Shown: positions 1 through 6,999 of the stretch, one piece after another
How the letters are laid out: each line of letters begins with the position of its first letter
How positions within the stretch are numbered: position 1 is the first letter of the stretch
Source: JAYFRL01 sp034925905
Lineage (GTDB): Bacteria; Bacillota; Clostridia; Lachnospirales; Anaerotignaceae
DNA: 42,539 nucleotides
Assembly (NCBI GenBank): GCA_034925905.1
Contig: JAYFRL010000007.1
Coordinates: forward strand, 1 to 42,539
Direction of reading: 5' to 3'
Made by a program: the position numbers and the translations under genes
The notes under the pieces: generated by a model
What the model was told of the DNA's origin: nothing
The model's database searches: none
Seen by the model: the letters and a program-made list of their open reading frames with translations, nothing else

Positions 1-2
1 GG

Positions 3-104
3 AATAAAAATGCAATACAAAAATATATTCAAGACCAATTAAAAGAGGACATGATGACTGACCAACTGACACTTAAGGAATATGTTGACCCTTTTAAAGG
101 GTAG
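3..104 (+). CDS. tnpA: IS200/IS605 family transposase TnpA, C-terminal fragment
   Basis: The last 33 codons of a Y1 HUH single-strand transposase are visible; the 5' part is off the window. The peptide contains QKYIQDQ followed by LTLKEYVDPFKG at the C terminus. It aligns residue for residue with the C terminus of the second tnpA copy (AECIKNQ ... ISIKEYMDPFTG). The tyrosine encoded at 24-26 sits where the catalytic Tyr of this family lies, so this copy keeps the nucleophile that the copy at 41796 has lost. Whether the whole gene is intact cannot be seen. Confidence 0.85.
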   Translation, partial: NKNAIQKYIQDQLKEDMMTDQLTLKEYVDPFKG

Positions 105-185
105 CAGGTAAATAAACGTGCGGTTGGCGGAATCATAAAGCACCTTAAGGCGCAATGTTGGTAATAGTCCCTTTTAGGGCTCAAA

Positions 186-210
186 GAAAAACCCCACGTT
201 TACGTGGGGA
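186..210 (-). terminator. IS right-end hairpin acting as intrinsic terminator of the MBL gene
   Basis: Read on the minus strand, the stop codon of the MBL gene (219-217) is followed after 7 bases by a perfect 8-bp stem CCCCACGT/ACGTGGGG with a 2-base loop and then a TTTTTCTTT tract. This is a textbook Rho-independent terminator built from the right end of the IS element. Confidence 0.75.
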
Positions 211-216
211 TGATTA

Positions 217-1020
217 TTACCATTCAGTCATAAACCCTACGGCAACATCCGTTATAGGTATGTTTCTGTCTATCTCGGACCTTGCCTTAAAGCATACGCA
301 ATGGCAGGGATAAAGATTTGTGATGTTTTTTTCTTTAAAATATTCAATTGTTTTTTGAAGCTGCTCTCCTTTTTCAAGCAGGTGAAACCCACCCAATACA
401 CCTAAAACATTGTTGTTACCTGTCACTTTTTTGGAGTATTCAATTATGTTGCATATTCCACTGTGCGAACAGCCCGATATTATGTATATTCCGTCTTTGG
501 ATTCATAAACGATTGCAGAGTCATCTGTTAAATAATCGTCTTTAAGCTCTCCGCCCGATTCAAATTTACCCACTGGAGTTTTGTTTTCAAAATCGTTTGT
601 TCTTTGGATATAGCCTAAAAAGGTTATGTTTTTGCTTATTTTAATTGGAGTGGCCGATAAACGAAGATTATATTTTTTTGAAAGCTCATCCGATGAAACA
701 GGGCAGCCTATTTCTTTACCACGATGATACTTTTTATCGAACATATCTGGATGAGCGGTTATAGTTACACCGTTTTTTAGTTTCTCAGGCAAAAACCTGA
801 GTCCGCCGGTATGGTCGTTATGCCCATGAGATAAAATAATATCTGTGACAGAACCAAGATCTACGCCCAGTTTTTCGGCATTTTTTAGGCATACATCCGA
901 AAAACCGGTATCAAGAAGAATTTTTTTGTCATCGTCTTCTATAAAATAGCATGCACCAGGTTCCCCGATATTTGTTTCGCCTGTGTAAGTTGTGTTGTCA
1001 ACAAGAACTGTAAGCTTCAT
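217..1020 (-). CDS. MBL-fold metallohydrolase (COG1237-like)
   Basis: A 267-residue metallo-beta-lactamase-fold protein. The zinc motif HGHNDH is at residues 65-70 (H65, H67, D69, H70). Further likely ligands lie in GCSHSGI (around 184-188) and in the C-terminal PCHCVCF segment. The overall pattern (a short strand with VDNT near the N terminus, LLDTGF, SHGHNDHTGG, FESGGEL, CSHSG, GGFHL) fits the group often annotated as 7,8-dihydropterin-6-methyl-4-aminobenzene phosphate synthase-like. In bacteria the true substrate of this group is generally unknown. The start is ATG with AAAGGAGG about 7 bases upstream. It is monocistronic, with its own promoter (1058-1086) and terminator (186-210). No signal peptide, so cytoplasmic. 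Confidence 0.85.
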   Translation of the reverse strand: MKLTVLVDNTTYTGETNIGEPGACYFIEDDDKKILLDTGFSDVCLKNAEKLGVDLGSVTDIILSHGHNDHTGGLRFLPEKLKNGVTITAHPDMFDKKYHRGKEIGCPVSSDELSKKYNLRLSATPIKISKNITFLGYIQRTNDFENKTPVGKFESGGELKDDYLTDDSAIVYESKDGIYIISGCSHSGICNIIEYSKKVTGNNNVLGVLGGFHLLEKGEQLQKTIEYFKEKNITNLYPCHCVCFKARSEIDRNIPITDVAVGFMTEW

Positions 1021-1057
1021 TTTAAATCCTCCTTTGTATTTTAATTCCTACATATTA

Positions 1058-1086
1058 ATAGTACAATAATATTTTTTGAATGTCTA
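1058..1086 (-). promoter_or_regulatory. Sigma-A-type promoter for the MBL gene
   Basis: On the minus strand TAGACA (1086-1081) and TACTAT (1063-1058) are separated by exactly 17 bases, about 40 bases upstream of the ATG at 1020. Confidence 0.5.
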
Positions 1087-1102
1087 CAACATTAATATTT
1101 TC

Positions 1103-1131
1103 TTGACAAGAATAGCAATTTATTTTATAGT
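1103..1131 (+). promoter_or_regulatory. Sigma-A-type promoter of tRNA-Thr
   Basis: A consensus TTGACA at 1103-1108 and TATAGT at 1126-1131 with a 17-base spacer lie about 35 bases before the tRNA. It is back to back with the divergent MBL promoter. Confidence 0.75.
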
Positions 1132-1165
1132 ATTTTTGTTGCCAAAAAAATTGAATTTTATATTT

Positions 1166-1238
1166 GCTGATGTAGCTCAGTTGGTAGAGCAGCTGATTCG
1201 TAATCAGCAGGTCGCCGGTTCAAGTCCGGCCATCAGCT
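1166..1238 (+). tRNA. tRNA-Thr (anticodon CGT)
   Basis: The full cloverleaf can be drawn. Acceptor GCTGATG (1166-1172) pairs with CATCAGC (1231-1237). The D arm is GCTC..GAGC and the anticodon stem is GCTGA/TCAGC around the loop TTCGTAA. The T arm is GCCGG-TTCAAGT-CCGGC. Anticodon CGT reads ACG, so it charges threonine. The discriminator is T; CCA is not encoded. It is a single-gene unit between a strong promoter (1103-1131) and a terminator (1241-1284). Confidence 0.95.
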
Positions 1239-1240
1239 TA

Positions 1241-1284
1241 AAAGAACGACAAATTTCGAGAAGGAATTGCCGTTCTTTTTATTT
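1241..1284 (+). terminator. Intrinsic terminator after tRNA-Thr
   Basis: AAAGAACG (1241-1248) pairs with CGTTCTTT (1271-1278), followed by a T-rich run. The loop of about 22 bases is long. Confidence 0.65.
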
Positions 1285-1501
1285 TAATATAAACACCTGC
1301 ATATTTGAAATTCTGTTTTTATTATTTTGTTATTTAAGAACTGGAGTAAAAAATATTCGACTGAGTATGACAGGAAGTTTATTTTGTTTGTATTTATTTG
1401 CATATAGACCTGCGTGACTTTTGGATCCTTTAATGTTATAATTTTAAATAAGATTTGGGAATATAGGATAAAATATTTTTTGAGAATGGAAGGTGAGTAG
1501 G

Positions 1502-1993
1502 ATGAAGGACAAACAAAAGCTGTTGGATGAAATACTGCATGAAGTTGAAAGCGACCTTAATGATGAAGAAATACTGCATTTATTGATAGAAAAGAAAATA
1601 GCAGCAAATGTTATTAAAAAATCCAAAGAAAAATATACAATGGGTGAGAAAGCCTCTGATGCAATAGCAAAATTTGTTGGAAGCTGGGTATTTATATTTA
1701 TATTTATAATTGTTCTTTTTATATGGGTGCTAGCTAATATATATTTTATCAAAAATGCGTTTGACCCTTATCCTTTTATCCTTTTAAATCTTCTTCTTTC
1801 ATGTGTTGCCGCAATCCAGGCTCCGCTTATTATGATGAGCCAGAACAGACAAGAGAAAAAAGATAGGCTTCGTGCGGAAAACGATTATAAAGTCAATCTT
1901 AAAACGGAGTTTATAATTCAGGATTTGTACGAAAAAATAGATACATTACTTAAAAATCAACATTTGATAGCCGGGAAGATAGATAAAAAATAA
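1502..1993 (+). CDS. DUF1003 family membrane protein
   Basis: A small protein of about 163 residues. A charged N-terminal region (MKDKQKLLDEI...) is followed by MGEKASDAIAKFVGSW and two transmembrane segments, one rich in I/F/V (about 62-80) and one containing LNLLLSCVAAIQAPLIMMSQNRQ. A charged, partly coiled C-terminal tail ends ...NQHLIAGKIDKK. The G.W.F....W..N, the proline-containing second helix and the SQNRQ motif are characteristic of DUF1003 (COG4420), of unknown function. I chose ATG 1502 because GGAAGGTGA lies about 6 bases upstream; the in-frame GTG at 1493 overlaps that site and has no site of its own. It stands alone downstream of tRNA-Thr. Confidence 0.8.
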   Translation: MKDKQKLLDEILHEVESDLNDEEILHLLIEKKIAANVIKKSKEKYTMGEKASDAIAKFVGSWVFIFIFIIVLFIWVLANIYFIKNAFDPYPFILLNLLLSCVAAIQAPLIMMSQNRQEKKDRLRAENDYKVNLKTEFIIQDLYEKIDTLLKNQHLIAGKIDKK

Positions 1994-2001
1994 AATTGAG
2001 C

Positions 2002-2150
2002 TTTTCAGGTGAACGATGCTTGTTAAAACAACAGAATTTGATTTTCAAAACACAATATGATTTTTAAAACACAATATTGTATTGAAAAAAGTACGCAAAT
2101 GTATGATAATTATATTGACTGAAAAAAGCAACCAAAATAACACCTGAAAA
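2002..2150. repeat. 10-bp perfect inverted repeat bounding an AT-rich spacer
   Basis: TTTTCAGGTG at 2002-2011 is the exact reverse complement of CACCTGAAAA at 2141-2150. Between them lie two partial direct repeats (AAAACACAATAT at about 2047 and 2067) and the likely promoter of the dehydrogenase. It could be a small degenerate MITE or a regulator site; no target duplication is evident. Confidence 0.35.
2082..2110 (+). promoter_or_regulatory. Likely promoter of the dehydrogenase gene
   Basis: TTGAAA (2082-2087) and GATAAT (2105-2110) with a 17-base spacer, about 110 bases upstream of the ATG. Confidence 0.45.
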
Positions 2151-2221
2151 TAAGAGCTTTAAATTTCAGAAGTTTCAATACAAAATTATATAAAAGCAAA
2201 CAGAAAAGGAGTTGTTGTTCC

Positions 2222-3244
2222 ATGAAAGCGCTTTATGCGGAAAAAAATTATGAAATGGGTCTAAGAGATATTCCAATCCCAGAAATAGGAGACAATGACC
2301 TTCTAATAAAGGTTAAATACGCAGGGGTTTGCGGTTCAGACCTTCATGCTTACCGCGGTGAACATGCATTTAGGAAGCCTCCTGTAATGCTTGGACATGA
2401 AATGTCGGGGGTTGTTGAAAAAATAGGTGGTAAGGTTACGAAGTTTGCCATTGGTGACAACGTAACCGTTATGCCCCAGATTGGCTGCGGTGTTTGTGAG
2501 CATTGCAAGGCCGGAAGAATAAATCTTTGCAGATCTAAAACAGTCCCAGGAACAGCTAAATGGGTTGGCACTTTCGGAGAATATTTTAATGCTCCTGAAT
2601 CTGTTGCTTGCAACCTTGACGGGGTATCCTTAAAACTTGGAGCCATTACGGAACCTCTTGCCGTTGCAAGCCATGTTTTAAAGAGATTTCCAAAAAATCA
2701 CAACGAAGATCTTGTTATATTAGGCGCCGGAGCTATAGGGCTTATGCTTCTTATTATTGCGGAAAGCTATGGTTTTAAAAATATCGTTATAACAGATATA
2801 CTTGATTATAATCTTGATATTGCAAAAAAACTTGGAGCAAAACGTACCGTAAATGTAAAGAATGAAAATGCCCTTAAGGCTGTTATTGAAGAATTTGGCG
2901 AATCTCTGGCCGAAAATGTTATTATAGCCGCAGGAGGCCCATCTATTTTGAGCGATGCTTTTTCAATGACTAGAACCGGTGGAAATATAGTTTATTTTGC
3001 AATGATAACAAAAGATATGACACTTAATACATACCCCATAGTATTTAAGGAGCTTAACATTTTTGGTTCATTAAATTATAACATGGAAGATTTTGATTAT
3101 GCCATACGCATGCTAAAAGCGGAAAAAGATAAGTTTGAGATGCTCATAACCCACGTTTTCCCACTTGAAGAAGCTGGGAAGGCTTTAGATATTTTAGATA
3201 AAAAGACTGAAAATTCGATAAAAATGCTGCTTAAAAATTCATAA
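2222..3244 (+). CDS. Zinc-dependent medium-chain alcohol/polyol dehydrogenase
   Basis: A 340-residue MDR-family dehydrogenase. The catalytic zinc site is marked by VCGSD (Cys near 37) and GHEMSG (His-Glu near 59-60). The structural zinc loop has four cysteines in CGVCEHC...C (about 89-103). The Rossmann motif is GAGAIG (about 169-174), with an aspartate in ITDILD after the second strand, which favours NAD over NADP. Sorbitol, 2,3-butanediol and L-threonine dehydrogenases all fit this pattern, so the substrate is not assigned. ATG is preceded by AAAGGAG at about 8 bases. It is a single-gene unit with its own promoter and a strong terminator. Confidence 0.85.
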   Translation: MKALYAEKNYEMGLRDIPIPEIGDNDLLIKVKYAGVCGSDLHAYRGEHAFRKPPVMLGHEMSGVVEKIGGKVTKFAIGDNVTVMPQIGCGVCEHCKAGRINLCRSKTVPGTAKWVGTFGEYFNAPESVACNLDGVSLKLGAITEPLAVASHVLKRFPKNHNEDLVILGAGAIGLMLLIIAESYGFKNIVITDILDYNLDIAKKLGAKRTVNVKNENALKAVIEEFGESLAENVIIAAGGPSILSDAFSMTRTGGNIVYFAMITKDMTLNTYPIVFKELNIFGSLNYNMEDFDYAIRMLKAEKDKFEMLITHVFPLEEAGKALDILDKKTENSIKMLLKNS

Positions 3245-3256
3245 TTTTAATAAATT

Positions 3257-3304
3257 AAAAGCATCGGCAAGAGAAATTAAATTTCTTTTTCCGATGCTTT
3301 TTTG
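3257..3304 (+). terminator. Intrinsic terminator of the dehydrogenase gene
   Basis: AAAAGCATCGG (3257-3267) pairs with CCGATGCTTTT around a 23-base loop that contains a second small stem (GAAATT/AATTTC). A T tract follows. Confidence 0.8.
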
Positions 3305-3365
3305 TATTTGCACTAATTGTTTTTGCAAGCCATACTATAGCAGTAAAAAGAAAGAGGGTGAGTTT

Positions 3366-3995
3366 ATGGAATATAATATCAGGCAAGAAAGCGGATATGC
3401 CTATATTAGGTTTTTAAATGCTGTATATGGCAGTCCGGGGATAAAAATTTATGTTAATGGCGAGATCTTTTATGATAACCTTCAATATCCGGATTTTACA
3501 GAATATATAAAAGTTCCCAGCGGAAGCCATCTTGTAGAGGTTTATACTGTTGGAAGTGAAAACCAATCATACAAAAATGAGATTATGCTTCTGGATTCTA
3601 TGATATACACAGGCTCGTTTACGGGAATAGATACCGAAATGACGATGCTTCTTGTGGGAGATGAACCTAGGGACGTGAAAGCCCCGGGAGCACACTTAAG
3701 ATTTATAGACCTTACTCCTGAAGGAATAGATTTTGATATATATCTTGATGAAGAAAGAATTATAACAGATTTGGAGTTTATGGAAGTAAGCAACTATATA
3801 AGCGTAAATTCGGGCTTCCATACACTTGAAGTAAAAATTGCGGGTCAAAGCAAGTCTGTTATATCGCATCCTCAACTACTCTTAAAATACGCTAAATATT
3901 ATGCGGTTTATATAGTCGGAACATATACCGAAGAAGAAAACAATCTTTTGGTGCTTATACCCCTTGAGGGCACAACCTATATAAATTTTGAATAA
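3366..3995 (+). CDS. DUF4397 domain protein, two repeats
   Basis: A 209-residue protein without signal peptide or membrane segment. It carries two tandem beta-rich repeats: YAYIRFLNAVYGSPGIKIYVNGE...VPSGSHLVEVYTVG at about 12-65 and AHLRFIDLTPEGIDFDIYLDEE...VNSGFHTLEVKIAG at about 110-165. Each ends in a segment of the type Y.V.IVG. This is the DUF4397 pattern, an immunoglobulin-like fold usually seen in surface or spore-associated proteins of Firmicutes. Function unknown. The ATG at 3366 has GAGGGTGAG just upstream; earlier in-frame codons lie in the preceding terminator region. It is monocistronic, with a palindromic terminator overlapping its stop. Confidence 0.75.
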   Translation: MEYNIRQESGYAYIRFLNAVYGSPGIKIYVNGEIFYDNLQYPDFTEYIKVPSGSHLVEVYTVGSENQSYKNEIMLLDSMIYTGSFTGIDTEMTMLLVGDEPRDVKAPGAHLRFIDLTPEGIDFDIYLDEERIITDLEFMEVSNYISVNSGFHTLEVKIAGQSKSVISHPQLLLKYAKYYAVYIVGTYTEEENNLLVLIPLEGTTYINFE

Positions 3996-4020
3996 GGCAG
4001 TTTAAACTGCCTTATTTATT
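3994..4020 (+). terminator. Intrinsic terminator of the DUF4397 gene
   Basis: The 20-base palindrome AAGGCAGTTTAAACTGCCTT (3994-4013) begins within the TAA stop and is followed by TATTTATT. Confidence 0.75.
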
Positions 4021-4063
4021 ATGGGCTTTAGCCTGTTGAGCTCGCGAAGCGTGCGAAATAATA

Positions 4064-4431
4064 AACCGCCTGCTATGGTGGCAGAAGCAAGCTTATAGCT
4101 ATATTTTGAGTGAAGCGAAGGATTTGTGTTTTTATTATAATGATAATAAACCTGGATGCTGAGGATAATCCCTCATACGGTCTTGGTAAATGCCGGAGCT
4201 GTTTTACCCGGGGAAAGATGGGATATCTTGTCACGAAAATTTCTCAGAATGACGGATGAGGGGAATATAGTGGCAGAAGACGGAACAGAGTGAAAAGGGA
4301 TATATCTAGTATCGGATTGAGTAAGTTATTAAGCGAATAGGTTTGACCAGTGTTCAAACCGGCGCCTTTAGACGCAAGCTGATAGCAAAGCCTTATAGGT
4401 TTAGCGAAAACTACCCGTTTTACGGGTGGTT
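4064..4431 (+). ncRNA. Structured RNA element, HEARO/omega-RNA-like, copy 1 (no nuclease ORF)
   Basis: A roughly 370-nt gene-free segment, seen again at 13857-14230. Shared blocks include CCTGCTAT in the first hairpin loop, GAAGCGAAGGA, TGATAATAA, a conserved 21-base block at 4314-4334 (GGATTGAG then TAAGTTATTAAGC) and AAGCCTTATAGG. Stems visible here: CCGCC/GGTGG (4066-4082), TGAGG/CCTCA (4159-4175), GGTTTGA/TCAAACC (4340-4360), AAGCC/GGTTT (4388-4401) and a terminal hairpin ACTACCCGT/ACGGGTGGT (4410-4430) followed at once by ATGA. From memory this layout matches HEARO RNAs, the omega guide RNAs of IscB/IsrB nucleases carried by IS605-like elements. No iscB, isrB or tnpB lies nearby, so this is an orphan copy. 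Another structured RNA class is possible. Confidence is high for a repeated structured element and moderate for the class. Confidence 0.6.
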
Positions 4432-4499
4432 ATGATTTAGCATATTTTTGATGAATATATAAATTTTACGGACATAAACTTGTTTTGGAGGGACAGGTT

Positions 4500-6905
4500 A
4501 TGAAAAAAATAATATTACTTATATTTATTCTCGTGTTGACAGGATGTTCCGGCTTGACTGATAAAGATGAGCCTAAAACGGAAGATGAACCTAAAAATCA
4601 AATTGAAGAAAAAGCAGAATCAATCCCCAGAGAGACAGGTGTAATAGGCAAAGACCTTCCGGTTTCAAGAGCTCTTGCCGCAAAGATGATAGCCCTTACT
4701 TTTTCGGAGGGAAGCATAAATGCAGCCGAAGATAATGTCTATGCCGATATTAAGGAAAGTGATTGGTTTTATAGCTATGTCTGTTATGCTACACAAAAAG
4801 GTTATATGAAAGCCGAAGGGAATTTTTATCCCCTGGAACCTTTAACACTAAAAGATGCTGAAAGTATTGTCCTAAATATTAATCCAGAAAATTCAATAAC
4901 TGTAAAAAACAGCGAAGAATCAGAGGATAAACCAATATCGTATCAGCTTTGGTGCGAGCTTTTTATAAAAACCCTCGAAAGCCTTTCGGGAAGCAGTGAT
5001 ATATATGAAAAATATGGTGTTGAAAATAACACTGCGGTAATTTTTTCAACCGGTGGGCAAAGTGATTTGGACACCTTAACTGCAGCAACGACGAAAGGAA
5101 AGTTTGAATTTTCAGGTTATTCCATGGATGCATATATAGACACAATGCTTTCTTTTTATTCAAAAGATGGAGAAATTTTAATTTTAAGCGAGGTTTTGGA
5201 TAATGAACCTGAGATTAAGAATGTTTATATTTCTTCATTTAAAAACAATTCAATAGAAGTTTTTTATGGTGGAGTTACAAGGGATTTTAAATATTATGGT
5301 TCATACAGAAACGAAAAAGAAATTTCGGATATATTTGATATAAAAGTTAAAAATGGAGAAATAACGGATATTAAGTCCGATTTTGAAATTGCGAAAGGAG
5401 TTGTTAAAAAATGCGGGGACACCAATATTGAGCTTGAGAACAAAGAAAGTATTGAGTTTGAAAATAATGTTCAGGTTTATAATGCATTGTTGGGGATATC
5501 CTCTTTAAGCCTTAACAATATAATGCCGGGCAATGAATATAAGCTTTATATTAAAGACGGGAAAACATGCGCAATAGAAGCCGAAAATGAAATAATACCA
5601 CAAAACATAAGGATCATTTTAAGCAATACAGGTTTTTTGGGATATGAGCATAACAAGGTTGAAATAACTTCTGATTCGGACTATTATGTTTCCGAAAATG
5701 GAAACAGTGTTATTAAAAAAGCCGGAGAAAGCCTTATCTTAAACTTGGATTATCAATATTCAGGGAGAATATACATAACTCCACTAGATTCGGAAGCCAC
5801 GCTGGAACTTAAATCTGTGGAAAAGGGTAACGGCATGACACCAAAATATTTTGGGACAATAGAAGTGGAAAAGACGAACACAGGATATATATTGGTTAAC
5901 GAGGTTGATATCGAAAGGTATCTATGCGGGGTTATTCCTTCGGAGATGCCGGCCTCATATGGTTTGGAGGCTGCAAAAGTTCAGGCTATTGCTGCGAGGA
6001 GCTACGCTTATAACCAGTATTATCTAAACAAATATAGAAAGTTTGGCGCGAATGTGGATGATTCGGTTATGTGCCAGGTATATAACAATACGGCTCTGTC
6101 CGAAGTTTCTTCAAAAGGTGTTGAGGAAACAGAGGGCTTGTGCATTACATATGGCAACACTGTTATAAATGCAAATTTTTATTCCACATCTTCTGGAATA
6201 GGTGCGAACTCAGGAGAAGTTTGGGCAAACAGCCAAACCGGGGAGTTCCCGTCTTTAACCAAGGATTATTTAAAATCTGTGAAGCAATTCAATGGCAATA
6301 TAAGATATGATTTAAAAACCGAAGAAGGAGTGGAAGAGTTTTTTAAGAATAAAGATATAGATGCGTATGACAAGGCTTCAGGATGGTTCAGATGGCAGCT
6401 TGAAATGCCTTATGAGGAACTTAACGAGACAATTTCAAGAAATCTTCCGAGAATGTATGAAAACCATCCTTATCTTATAGAAGGCAGTATAAACATAGGA
6501 AATATAAAGGATATTTCCGTTCTTGAAAGGGGAGAAGCAGGGAATATAATGCGGCTTAAGCTTTCAGGGGACAAAGGCAGCGTGATTTTAAATACGGAGT
6601 ATGTCATACGCAGTGTGCTTGTTCCGAAACAATACGTGGAAGGGAAGCCACCGATAAAAATTTTCTGCCACAACGGAATAGTTATGGAAAACTATTCGAT
6701 TTTTCCAAGCGCATTCTTTGTAATGGATAAAGAAATTAGTGAAAACGGGGACTTAAAATCAATAACTTTTTATGGCGGAGGAAACGGACATGGAGTAGGT
6801 TTAAGCCAGAACGGAGCAAAAGGAATGATTGAACAGGGATATAAGTTTGACGAGATATTGGGACATTATTTTCCCGGCACCAAAGTTGAGGATGTGTTTA
6901 AATAA
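4500..6905 (+). CDS. SpoIID/LytB-domain lipoprotein with an SLH-like domain
   Basis: About 801 residues. The N terminus is a lipoprotein signal with lipobox LTGC (Cys16). Next comes an SLH-like segment (about 50-130: VSRALAAKMIALTF...VYADIKESDWFYSYVCYATQKGYMKAEG.FYP). A long beta-rich middle follows, and then the SpoIID domain from about 448. That domain has GVIPSEMP, with the conserved Glu that is catalytic in SpoIID, VQAIAARSYA, and the C-terminal GNGHGVGLSQNGAKGM with HYFPGTKVEDV. SpoIID is a lytic transglycosylase acting on denuded glycan during engulfment. This lipid-anchored, SLH-bearing, much longer version may instead act on vegetative or spore wall; that is inference. I chose ATG 4500 because GGAGGG lies about 7 bases upstream. 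It ends at a bidirectional terminator facing the next gene. Confidence 0.85.
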   Translation: MKKIILLIFILVLTGCSGLTDKDEPKTEDEPKNQIEEKAESIPRETGVIGKDLPVSRALAAKMIALTFSEGSINAAEDNVYADIKESDWFYSYVCYATQKGYMKAEGNFYPLEPLTLKDAESIVLNINPENSITVKNSEESEDKPISYQLWCELFIKTLESLSGSSDIYEKYGVENNTAVIFSTGGQSDLDTLTAATTKGKFEFSGYSMDAYIDTMLSFYSKDGEILILSEVLDNEPEIKNVYISSFKNNSIEVFYGGVTRDFKYYGSYRNEKEISDIFDIKVKNGEITDIKSDFEIAKGVVKKCGDTNIELENKESIEFENNVQVYNALLGISSLSLNNIMPGNEYKLYIKDGKTCAIEAENEIIPQNIRIILSNTGFLGYEHNKVEITSDSDYYVSENGNSVIKKAGESLILNLDYQYSGRIYITPLDSEATLELKSVEKGNGMTPKYFGTIEVEKTNTGYILVNEVDIERYLCGVIPSEMPASYGLEAAKVQAIAARSYAYNQYYLNKYRKFGANVDDSVMCQVYNNTALSEVSSKGVEETEGLCITYGNTVINANFYSTSSGIGANSGEVWANSQTGEFPSLTKDYLKSVKQFNGNIRYDLKTEEGVEEFFKNKDIDAYDKASGWFRWQLEMPYEELNETISRNLPRMYENHPYLIEGSINIGNIKDISVLERGEAGNIMRLKLSGDKGSVILNTEYVIRSVLVPKQYVEGKPPIKIFCHNGIVMENYSIFPSAFFVMDKEISENGDLKSITFYGGGNGHGVGLSQNGAKGMIEQGYKFDEILGHYFPGTKVEDVFK

Positions 6906-6953
6906 GTTTGCTGCAAGAAAACATGTCTAGTTTTATGTAAATATTTTTAATAC

Positions 6954-6999
6954 AAAAAAACATGCCGACAGTTTTTTAAAAACTGTCGGCATGTTTTTT
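6954..6999. terminator. Bidirectional terminator overlapping the end of a CDS
   Basis: A near-perfect stem of about 20 bp (ACATGCCGACAGTTTTT against AAAAACTGTCGGCATGT) flanked by A and T runs serves both convergent genes. The last codons and the stop of the minus-strand gene lie inside the stem. Confidence 0.85.

Larger units (their letters stand above)
1..210 (+). mobile_element. IS200/IS605-type element, right part only (cut by window edge)
   Basis: The window opens inside a tnpA reading frame that stops at 104. About 85 bases of non-coding right end follow. This right end has a subterminal hairpin (CCC-tttta-GGG near 170-180) and a perfect terminal hairpin at 192-209 (CCCCACGT/ACGTGGGG), the single-strand ends used by Y1 HUH transposases. 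The same order, subterminal CCC..GGG hairpin then about 10-12 bases then terminal hairpin, occurs at the end of the element near 42330-42380. ATGATT follows the terminal hairpin. The left part lies outside the window. Confidence 0.8.

Noticed and set aside
1076..1417. 113-codon ORF across tRNA-Thr
   Set aside because: It spans the tRNA and terminator and has no ribosome site; the low-complexity peptide looks like chance.
1444..1752. Minus-strand ORF antisense to the DUF1003 gene
   Set aside because: Shadow of a real gene; no ribosome site and no recognisable domain.
4064..4431. Group I or group II intron as explanation of the repeated RNA
   Set aside because: I could not find the group I P/Q/R/S elements or the group II domain V signature. 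The copies lie between genes with IS605-like ends rather than interrupting genes.
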